Of a stretch of DNA of 6,838 nucleotides, positions 1-4,918 are shown in pieces. The position numbers and the translations under genes are program-made. This DNA is from CAZAGA01 sp041912175 (GTDB taxonomy: Bacteria > Chloroflexota > Anaerolineae > Anaerolineales > UBA4823), in NCBI GenBank assembly GCA_041912175.1, contig JAYRNN010000153.1, forward strand, positions 1 through 6,838, read 5' to 3'. Numbering within the stretch: the stretch's first letter is position 1; each line of letters starts with the position of its first letter. The notes under the pieces are model-generated. The model saw nothing but the letters and a program-made list of their open reading frames with translations, had not been told where the DNA came from and searched no databases.

Positions 1-43
1 ACCCAATATGGTTGTCGTGCTCCGCACGACAACCATATTGGGT
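1..43. repeat. Perfect 20-bp inverted repeat with 3-nt loop, probable gene-end hairpin
   Basis: Bases 1-20 (ACCCAATATGGTTGTCGTGC) are the exact reverse complement of 24-43, separated by the loop TCC. The arm begins at the window edge, so the repeat may extend further left. It lies 12 bases beyond the stop codon of the minus-strand epimerase gene, the usual place for a terminator or an mRNA 3'-end stabilising hairpin. No T-run follows it in the minus-strand direction within the window, so classic intrinsic termination cannot be confirmed. It could serve convergent genes on both sides. Confidence 0.75.
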
Positions 44-55
44 ATTAAGATCAAG

Positions 56-1009
56 CTACCCTGCTTTCACCTGGCTTTCAATCCAGGGGTATGTCTGGCG
101 GATGCCGGCTTCCAGGTTGAATTGTGCGCTCCAGCCTAAAGAATAAATCCGTGCATTGCTAAAATTTCGTGAATGGACTCCCACCGGTCCCTTTACATGC
201 CTGACATGAATATGTTTGCCGGCCACTGCTGCCACGGTTTCCACCAACTGGTTCACCGAGACGTATTCCGGGTTGCCAATATTCACCGCGCCTTCCAGGT
301 CGGACTGCATTAACCGGTAGATCCCATCCACCATATCATCCACGTAGGTATATGACCGTATTGCCGAGCCGTCACCCCAAACCTCGATCGTCCCGCCATC
401 CGGGACTTCGGCTACCTTACGACAAATTGCCGCCGGAGCCTTCTCGCGCCCGCCCCGCCAGGCGCCTTCTGGCCCGTAGCAATTCTGGAAACGCGCGATC
501 CGTACAATCATTCCACGATTCCTGGCATAGGCCAGGGCGGTGCGCTCCGCATATAACTTCTCCCATCCATATTCGTTATCCGGGTTAGCAGGGACAGCCT
601 CTGCTTCCGTCATTTCGGGCTCGCCGGGCATCATATCGCGATATACGCATACAGATGAAGAGAAGAAATAGCGCGGGATGCCTAGCCGCGAAGCGGAATG
701 GGTCATGTGGATATTAATTAACGCGCTGTTGTGCATGATCTCGCATTCAGCAGAATGGATGAAACCCATCCCGCCCATATCAGCCGCCAGTTGGTACACT
801 TCATCGAATTTGCCATCCGGCAAGGTCAAAGCGGATAGGCAGTTTTCCTCCTGGCGTAGGTCAAGTAGAAGGAATTCATCTGCGGCTGAAGGCGCAAATT
901 CATTCCATTTAAGGTCTACGCCACGCACCCAATATCCAGCGCGCTTCAGGCGCTTCACCAAATGTCCCCCGATAAAACCCCCGGCTCCACAGATCAATGC
1001 TGTCTTCAT
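56..1009 (-). CDS. GDP-mannose 3,5-epimerase (extended SDR family)
   Basis: This 317-aa NAD-dependent sugar-nucleotide epimerase of the extended short-chain dehydrogenase family most resembles plant GDP-mannose 3,5-epimerase, which converts GDP-D-mannose to GDP-L-galactose and GDP-L-gulose in the cytoplasm. The N-terminal Rossmann motif GAGGFIG is at residues 8-14, with an acidic Asp32 after the second strand. Family-typical blocks follow: LAADMGGMGFI (75-84), SSSVCVY (117-123), YGWEK (147-151), GGREKAPAA (186-194) and WGDG..RSYTYVDD (211-225). By recalled comparison with the plant enzyme, Cys121, Tyr147, Lys151 and Lys190 match its catalytic Cys, Tyr, Lys and second Lys. The length is slightly shorter than in plants because the N-terminal extension is missing. 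The ATG start has AGGAG eight bases upstream. The gene is divergent from the GNAT gene, with 116 bases between them. It probably supplies an unusual hexose for surface polysaccharide, but no glycosyltransferase is visible here. A related NDP-sugar epimerase specificity is the main alternative. Confidence 0.85.
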   Translation of the reverse strand: MKTALICGAGGFIGGHLVKRLKRAGYWVRGVDLKWNEFAPSAADEFLLLDLRQEENCLSALTLPDGKFDEVYQLAADMGGMGFIHSAECEIMHNSALINIHMTHSASRLGIPRYFFSSSVCVYRDMMPGEPEMTEAEAVPANPDNEYGWEKLYAERTALAYARNRGMIVRIARFQNCYGPEGAWRGGREKAPAAICRKVAEVPDGGTIEVWGDGSAIRSYTYVDDMVDGIYRLMQSDLEGAVNIGNPEYVSVNQLVETVAAVAGKHIHVRHVKGPVGVHSRNFSNARIYSLGWSAQFNLEAGIRQTYPWIESQVKAG

Positions 1010-1081
1010 GGATTACTCTCCTGGTTTCGGATTTCCAATGCGAATTTTTTAGGGATAAAGTTTTTATCAAACCGGATCGAT

Positions 1082-1087
1082 TATAAT
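1082..1087 (+). promoter_or_regulatory. Probable -10 box for the GNAT gene
   Basis: A perfect TATAAT lies 38 bases before the GNAT start codon, giving a short leader of about 30 bases. No good -35 hexamer sits at 16-18 bases; the region there is a T-rich stretch (1061-1065). The eight bases 1080-1087 are palindromic (ATTATAAT), so a -10 also exists on the minus strand and could serve the divergent epimerase gene. Neither direction has a convincing -35. Confidence 0.45.
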
Positions 1088-1125
1088 GTGATAGTCACAC
1101 CCGATTTACCCGAAATGAGGTTCTG

Positions 1126-1683
1126 ATGGAAAATAAACCAGATCCCGTCATTTTTCTAAGCGGCAAGCAGGTTTATTTACGCCCGCTCGAAAAAGCAGAC
1201 CTCCCCTATCTCCGCGCATGGAGTAATGACCCTGAAATCAGAAGCCTGACCGGGGAAGTCGCCCCGATGAGTGAAGCCGGCGTGGAGGCTTTTTTCGAAA
1301 AGGTCAACCATGAAGCAGATCGGATATGGTTTGCGGTTGTCCTGCATGAAGATCATCGTATTATCGGCGAGGCAGGCTTGCTGCGTATGTTTCCGGCCTG
1401 GCGCACCACCGATTTGAGCATCATCCTCGGCGATCGCACCGCCTGGGGAAAGGGTTATGGAACCGAAGCAATTCTCCTCCTGATGAATTATGCCTTTGGG
1501 GCTTTGAACATGCACCGGGTTTCGATTGGCGTGGTCGGATTTAATCAGTCTGCGATCCGTTTCTACGAGAAAGTAGGATTCAAGCAAGAGGGTATTCAGC
1601 GTGAGGGTTATTTCTATGACCACCAATATCACGACTTTGTGATGATGAGCATTCTCGACGATGAGTTTAAATGGCTCAAATAA
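1126..1683 (+). CDS. GNAT family N-acetyltransferase, RimJ/RimL type
   Basis: This 185-aa protein belongs to the GCN5-related acetyltransferases, which move an acetyl group from acetyl-CoA to an amine. The N-terminal segment VYLRPLEKADLPYLRAWSNDPEI (16-38) is the usual opening of RimJ/RimL-type members. The acetyl-CoA pyrophosphate loop is seen as WGKGYGTEA (107-115), after the strand TTDLSIILGD (94-103). The late segment HRVSIGVVGFNQSAIRFYEKVGFKQEG (130-156) is the classic C-terminal GNAT signature, with Asn140 and Tyr147 in the conserved spots. Length is normal for a single-domain enzyme. The ATG is preceded by TGAGG with a five-base gap. The substrate cannot be read from the sequence: ribosomal-protein N-termini, antibiotics, polyamines and sugar nucleotides are all used by relatives. 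The neighbouring sugar-nucleotide epimerase gene is divergent and does not settle the question. Confidence 0.85.
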   Translation: MENKPDPVIFLSGKQVYLRPLEKADLPYLRAWSNDPEIRSLTGEVAPMSEAGVEAFFEKVNHEADRIWFAVVLHEDHRIIGEAGLLRMFPAWRTTDLSIILGDRTAWGKGYGTEAILLLMNYAFGALNMHRVSIGVVGFNQSAIRFYEKVGFKQEGIQREGYFYDHQYHDFVMMSILDDEFKWLK

Positions 1684-1689
1684 GCTATC

Positions 1690-1736
1690 TTTTTGGGATA
1701 ACTTGGGCGGCAAAGCCGCCCAAGTTATCCCAAAAA
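1690..1736. repeat. Perfect 22-bp intercistronic hairpin
   Basis: Bases 1690-1711 are the exact reverse complement of 1715-1736, with an AAA loop (1712-1714). The outer five pairs are T-A and the core is GGGATAACTTGGGCGGC. It starts six bases after the GNAT stop codon and ends 29 bases before the next ATG. The U-tract expected of an intrinsic terminator is absent on both strands beyond the stem; the T residues are inside it. It may be a terminator of unusual form, an attenuator, or an mRNA-stabilising element between two cotranscribed genes. There is little room for a separate promoter downstream of it. Confidence 0.8.
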
Positions 1737-1765
1737 CCCCTTATTTAGAAAGGGAGGGTTCGATC

Positions 1766-2374
1766 ATGCAAGTTGACAAATGTATAAGCTGTATAACTTT
1801 CCCGTGCCTGGATGTAAATCATGACCGTTACATCGTACCAGGATTAGAAATCGATCCGCTGCAGGTCAAAATTCTGCTCATTTCCGAAGCCGCTCCGGCT
1901 GACCCAGGCGATTATTATTATTCAGCGGGGACGCCCCTTTTCGCGCAAACCACCGTACAGGCTTTTCAGGATGCCGGCGCTCATGTCCAATCGATCCAGG
2001 ACATCCTGCGATTGGGGGTTTATTTGACCACCGCTATAAAATGCGGCAAAAAGGGCTATGCGATCCAATCCGGCACGATTAAAGAGTGTGCTTTTATTTT
2101 AGAGAGGGAATTAGCCCTCTTCCCAGGCGTTGAAGTATTTTTACTAATGGGCGACGTGGCCATCCAGGCGATCAATACCATCGCCAGGCGAAACGGGCAG
2201 CCGCGTGTGATTCCAGCCGGATCGACGTATAAAATACGTGATGGCGTATTCACGTTTAATGGGAAACGGGCATTCCCATCCTACCTGCAAGCAGGGCCAA
2301 GTTTTTTTATCGAGAAAAGCAAGCGTAAAATGATCGCCGAGGATATCAAAGCCGCTTTGAGTGTGGCGGCTTAA
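1766..2374 (+). CDS. Uracil-DNA glycosylase superfamily-like protein with iron-sulfur-type cysteines
   Basis: This 202-aa protein looks like a divergent member of the uracil-DNA glycosylase superfamily, closest in layout to the iron-sulfur family 4/5 enzymes that remove uracil from DNA. Cys6 and Cys9 form a CxxC near the N-terminus, and Cys93 and Cys108 form a second pair 15 residues apart, the spacing pattern of the 4Fe-4S ligands in family 4. Cys14 is extra. KILLISEAAPADPGDYYYSAGTP (35-56) occupies the place of the GEAPG active-site motif. YLTTAIKCGKK (86-96) corresponds to the strand ending in the third cysteine, FLLMGDVAIQAI (125-136) to the conserved late strand, and PSYLQAGPS (171-179) to the HPS-type loop. 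The active-site motifs are clearly altered, so catalysis on uracil is uncertain. The in-frame ATG at 1661 lies inside the GNAT gene; the ATG at 1766 has GGGAGGG seven bases upstream and is preferred. The stop overlaps that of the convergent SCP2 gene. Confidence 0.6.
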   Translation: MQVDKCISCITFPCLDVNHDRYIVPGLEIDPLQVKILLISEAAPADPGDYYYSAGTPLFAQTTVQAFQDAGAHVQSIQDILRLGVYLTTAIKCGKKGYAIQSGTIKECAFILERELALFPGVEVFLLMGDVAIQAINTIARRNGQPRVIPAGSTYKIRDGVFTFNGKRAFPSYLQAGPSFFIEKSKRKMIAEDIKAALSVAA

Positions 2375-2775
2375 CTGAAACGATCGGTGATCTCTCGGCA
2401 GCAGCGAACAAAATCCAATACGGTCGGTACACTCCGCATCAGGACCGCCATATTCCCTTGCACCCCGATTTTGCGTGTCAAGAGCGCCTGCATGGGTTCC
2501 ATCTCGCTTTTCAATAGCTTTACGTAATTATCGTAGGGTCCTTTCAAGGTAAATACGGCTTTCGTTTCCTGCCCGTCTTCAACCTTATAAGCCTGGCGAC
2601 ATTTACCATGCCATAGGTCAAGGTAAAATGTGACATTTTCAACCAGACTCCCCCCAGGCTCCACGACAAAAAGCATATCTCCTTCCCAGTTGCGCGCGAT
2701 TTGAGCATATTTTTCATCTGTGTTCAGTTTTTCCATCAAGGTTGTAACCCACTCATCACTTGGAAATTTTGCCAT
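2371..2775 (-). CDS. SCP2 sterol-binding domain protein
   Basis: This 134-aa stand-alone protein resembles the SCP2 (sterol carrier protein 2) fold, a small soluble domain with a hydrophobic pocket for lipids or fatty acyl chains. The N-terminal helix FPSDEWVTTLMEKLN (4-18) is followed by a beta-sheet region from WEGDMLFVVEP (30-40) through FYLDLWHGKC (50-59) to AVFTLKGPYDNYVKLL (73-88). The C-terminal EPMQALLTRKIGVQGNMAVLMRSVPTVLDFV (93-123) matches the family's typical 'M..L...K..v.GNM..l' ending. In actinobacteria, archaea and Chloroflexota such proteins are often annotated as lipid carriers, but the ligand is rarely known. The start codon has GGGAGG seven bases upstream. It reads toward the glycosylase-like gene, and the two stop codons overlap by four bases with no terminator between. 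No signal peptide or membrane segment is visible. Confidence 0.75.
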   Translation of the reverse strand: MAKFPSDEWVTTLMEKLNTDEKYAQIARNWEGDMLFVVEPGGSLVENVTFYLDLWHGKCRQAYKVEDGQETKAVFTLKGPYDNYVKLLKSEMEPMQALLTRKIGVQGNMAVLMRSVPTVLDFVRCCREITDRFS

Positions 2776-2794
2776 TTAAGCGCCTCCCGGAAGA

Positions 2795-2825
2795 TTTATA
2801 GTCAGTTTACTACACACACTCTCAA
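2795..2825 (-). promoter_or_regulatory. Candidate promoter of the SCP2 gene
   Basis: On the minus strand TTGAGA (2820-2825) and TATAAA (2795-2800) are each one mismatch from consensus but 19 bases apart, which is longer than ideal. The element sits just past the tRNA terminator and 20 bases before the SCP2 start codon, so it would let the SCP2 gene be transcribed independently of the tRNA. Confidence 0.45.
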
Positions 2826-2829
2826 ATGA

Positions 2830-2878
2830 CAACAAAAACGATGAAGGATAACGCACGATTGGCGTTATCCTTCATCGT
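2830..2878 (-). terminator. Intrinsic terminator of the tRNA-Leu gene
   Basis: A perfect 17-bp stem pairs 2862-2878 with 2838-2854 around a 7-base loop. Read on the minus strand it is followed directly by TTTTTGTTG, the expected U-rich tail. It begins nine bases beyond the 3' end of the tRNA. On the plus strand no T-run follows, so it acts in one direction only. Confidence 0.88.
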
Positions 2879-2886
2879 ATCATATA

Positions 2887-2968
2887 TGCGCTGGGTGGGA
2901 GTTGAACCCACACGCCTTGCGGCACATGGCCCTCAACCATGCCTGTCTGCCAATTCCAGCACCAGCGC
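2887..2968 (-). tRNA. tRNA-Leu, anticodon GAG
   Basis: The minus strand folds into a complete 82-nt class II tRNA. The acceptor arms GCGCTGG and CCAGCGC pair fully, with discriminator A. The D arm is CTG/CAG around a loop containing TTGG. The anticodon arm CATGG/CCATG encloses loop TTGAGGG, giving anticodon GAG (plus-strand CTC at 2932-2934), which reads CUC and CUU leucine codons. The long variable arm has GCC/GGC around GCAA, typical of leucine tRNAs. The T arm is GTGGG/CCCAC with loop TTCAACT. CCA is not encoded, so it must be added by the CCA-adding enzyme. The gene stands alone with its own promoter and terminator. Confidence 0.97.
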
Positions 2969-2981
2969 AAAAAGCAACGGT

Positions 2982-3009
2982 ATTATACCTGCCTCTGCCC
3001 GCTTGTCAA
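2982..3009 (-). promoter_or_regulatory. Consensus sigma-70-type promoter for tRNA-Leu
   Basis: On the minus strand a perfect TTGACA (3004-3009) is separated by 16 bases from a perfect TATAAT (2982-2987). Transcription would begin about seven bases further on, near 2975, leaving a 5' leader of only a few bases before the mature tRNA end at 2968, to be removed by RNase P. Two exact hexamers suit a strongly expressed stable RNA. Confidence 0.85.
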
Positions 3010-3014
3010 CCCAA

Positions 3015-3049
3015 ACCTGCGGCCCCACTTGCAGGTCTTATGTTAAAAT
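3015..3049 (+). promoter_or_regulatory. plsX promoter region: extended -10 with upstream inverted repeat
   Basis: TGTTAAAAT (3041-3049) is an extended -10 (TGn plus TAAAAT) 29 bases before the plsX start codon. The expected -35 position (about 3021-3026) is GGCCCC and does not match consensus. It is centred inside the inverted repeat ACCTGC (3015-3020) / GCAGGT (3031-3036), separated by 10 bases. This could be an operator or activator site. The promoter diverges from the tRNA promoter, whose -35 ends at 3009. Confidence 0.5.
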
Positions 3050-3078
3050 TCTAGAAATCGAAATCAGAGGAGCAATTT

Positions 3079-4131
3079 ATGCGCATTGTATTAGACGCAA
3101 TGGGAAGCGACGCCAACCCCGCGCCAGAATTACAGGCCGCAGAGCAAGCTGTGGATTTGTATGGGGACGAGATCATCCTGGTAGGTCCTGAAGAGCTGCT
3201 GAAGGGGCATTTGCAAGCGATGCCCAATAAAGGTAAAGGCATTCAATTGGTAAACGCTACCGAAACGATTACCATGCAGGACAAAGGCGTGGCGCTGGCC
3301 TTGAAGGCGAAGCGAAAAGGTTCAAAAACATCCATGGCGGTGGCGATGGATCTGGTTCAAACCGGGCAGGCTGATGCTGTCCTGACTGCGGGCAACACAG
3401 GCGGCGTGGTCGTCACGGCCTTCTTCCGTCTCGGGATGATCCCGGGCGTCGAACGCCCAGCCGTAACCGGTCTATTCCCGGTAAAAGGCGGGGCTTGCGC
3501 GGTATTGGATATCGGCGCTAACCCGGAAGTCAAGCCGGAGCATCTGGTTCAATTTGCGGTGATGGGTTCTGTTTTTGCTGCAGCGGTGCGTGGGGTCTCA
3601 AATCCACGCATCGCATTACTTTCGAATGGCGAGGAACCTGGTAAAGGCAACGAGCTCGTCAAACACACCTTCCCATTGCTCCAGGCCAGCGGTTTGAATT
3701 TCATCGGTAACGTAGAGGCGAAGGAAATTTACGCCGGCGAAGCAGATGTCGTCGTTACAGATGGATTTTCCGGCAATATCTTCCTTAAGACGAGTGAAGC
3801 CGTCTCCAAAATGTTGGTTGATTCATTGCGACAGGAATTGATGAGCGGCTTTGTTACCAAAATCGGCGCATTGCTGGCAAAGCCGGCTTTCAACAGCCTC
3901 AAGCGCATGCTTGATCCGGGTGAAATCGGGGCAGCCCCACTTTTAGGCGTAAATGGTCTAGTGTTTAAGGCCCATGGGCGATCCGATGCGCGCGCGATCT
4001 TAAATGGCATCCGGACTACTCGCCAGGCGGTAGAGGCAGATCTACTTCTGAAAATTCAAACCGCGATCCAGGAACGCATCGCTGCCCTTCCAGCAGAACC
4101 ATCAGTCGTCACTTACGGAGAAAAAAACTAA
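3079..4131 (+). CDS. plsX: Phosphate acyltransferase PlsX
   Basis: This 350-aa soluble, peripherally membrane-associated enzyme makes acyl-phosphate from acyl-ACP and phosphate. PlsY then uses acyl-phosphate to acylate glycerol-3-phosphate in the first step of phospholipid synthesis. Family marks run the full length: the opening RIVLDAMGSDANPAPE (2-17), TAGNTGG (103-109), LDIGAN (143-148), LLSNGEEPGKGNEL (180-193), VEAKEIYAGEADVVVTDGFSGNIFLKTSE (212-240) and GAAPLLGVNGLVFKAHGRSDARAI (284-307). Length is normal for the family and no key block is missing. The ATG has AGAGGAG six bases upstream. PlsX genes in many bacteria sit with rpmF, fabH, fabD or acpP; none of these is visible here, and the next gene downstream is instead a NERD-like membrane protein that directly abuts it. 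An extended -10 lies upstream with a possible operator. Confidence 0.97.
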   Translation: MRIVLDAMGSDANPAPELQAAEQAVDLYGDEIILVGPEELLKGHLQAMPNKGKGIQLVNATETITMQDKGVALALKAKRKGSKTSMAVAMDLVQTGQADAVLTAGNTGGVVVTAFFRLGMIPGVERPAVTGLFPVKGGACAVLDIGANPEVKPEHLVQFAVMGSVFAAAVRGVSNPRIALLSNGEEPGKGNELVKHTFPLLQASGLNFIGNVEAKEIYAGEADVVVTDGFSGNIFLKTSEAVSKMLVDSLRQELMSGFVTKIGALLAKPAFNSLKRMLDPGEIGAAPLLGVNGLVFKAHGRSDARAILNGIRTTRQAVEADLLLKIQTAIQERIAALPAEPSVVTYGEKN

Positions 4132-4839
4132 ATGAACATCATCACAAATGAATCTTTAATCAAACGCAATGCCCGAATTTCACAGATTTCGATGATCGCC
4201 GGGTTGATTGTGTTGGCTGGCGGAATGTTTCTTTCATTTCGTTTTACGGATCCGCGCTATTTTTACATCTCACTGATTGCGTTGCTACTGGGTTTTGTTC
4301 TTTCGCAGGTGGGTATTTATTTTGCCAACCGCTTTGGACGGCGACCTCGCCCAGACGAGTTGATAAACCAGGCTTTAAAAGGTTTGGACGATAAGTATTC
4401 CCTTTATCATTACATGACCCCGGTGCCACACCTTCTAGTAGGTCCGGCCGGGGTATGGGTTTTATTACCGCGCAGCCAGAAAGGTCGAATCACGTTCAGT
4501 AAAGGGCGTTGGAAGCAACAAGGCGGAAACCTGTATCTCAAATTGTTTGCTCAAGAAGGTCTGGGCCGGCCGGATATCGACCTGGAAGGGGAGATCGGTA
4601 AATTAACCCAAACACTGCAGAAAAGCCTGCCAGAAGGAACTGTCCCCACGGTTCAGGCAGCGTTAGTTTTTACCAATCCAGCAGCAAAAATCGAGATTCC
4701 AGAAGACGAGCAACCGCCTGCAGATACGGTGACTGCCGATAAGCTCAAAGAAATCGTTCGCAAGGCTGCTAAATCGAAACCCCTGTCCCCCACGTCCATT
4801 CAACAAGTTACCTCGATTTTTCCGGAAGAATCAAAGTAA
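4132..4839 (+). CDS. Two-helix membrane protein with NERD-like domain
   Basis: This 235-aa protein of unknown function has two predicted membrane helices near the N-terminus: roughly residues 17-36 (SQISMIAGLIVLAGGMFLSF) and 44-65 (FYISLIALLLGFVLSQVGIYFA). An Arg-rich stretch NRFGRRPRP (67-74) follows, then a soluble domain placed in the cytoplasm by the positive-inside rule. The segment YMTPVPHLLVGPAGVWVLLPRSQKGRI (94-120) resembles the core of the nuclease-related domain (NERD), normally '..D.vvvgp.GvfviE.K...G.i'. The acidic positions of that core are replaced here (Pro-His and Leu-Pro), so nuclease activity is doubtful. A Glu/Pro-rich stretch (189-197) precedes a short C-terminal helical segment. 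The ATG follows the plsX stop codon with no gap, with GGAG in the end of plsX, so the two are almost certainly cotranscribed and translationally coupled. The NERD assignment is by motif only. Confidence 0.65.
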   Translation: MNIITNESLIKRNARISQISMIAGLIVLAGGMFLSFRFTDPRYFYISLIALLLGFVLSQVGIYFANRFGRRPRPDELINQALKGLDDKYSLYHYMTPVPHLLVGPAGVWVLLPRSQKGRITFSKGRWKQQGGNLYLKLFAQEGLGRPDIDLEGEIGKLTQTLQKSLPEGTVPTVQAALVFTNPAAKIEIPEDEQPPADTVTADKLKEIVRKAAKSKPLSPTSIQQVTSIFPEESK

Positions 4840-4861
4840 TTTTAAGACCTCTAAGACAAAG

Positions 4862-4898
4862 AAAAACGGCGGCTCAGCCAGGCTAAGCCGCCGTTTTT
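4862..4898. terminator. Bidirectional intrinsic terminator
   Basis: A 13-bp perfect stem pairs 4862-4874 with 4886-4898 around an 11-base loop. The core is CGGCGGCT/AGCCGCCG, with five A's on the left and five T's on the right, so RNA of either strand ends its hairpin in a U-tract. It lies between the convergent plsX-NERD pair (ends 4839) and the SPFH gene (ends 4919) and probably ends both transcripts. Confidence 0.88.
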
Positions 4899-4918
4899 CA
4901 TAAAATCATCCCGGTTGT

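Noticed and set aside
678..1052. Plus-strand open frame opposite the epimerase N-terminus
   Set aside because: It is antisense to the conserved Rossmann region and has no recognisable protein features.
1661..1765. Upstream in-frame ATG extending the glycosylase-like protein by 35 residues
   Set aside because: The extension overlaps the GNAT gene's end and would translate the perfect hairpin; the ATG at 1766 has a strong Shine-Dalgarno sequence and starts right before the CxxC motif.
2826..3191. Plus-strand open frame of 121 codons
   Set aside because: It runs across the terminator, the tRNA-Leu gene and the start of plsX in another frame, so it is not a gene.
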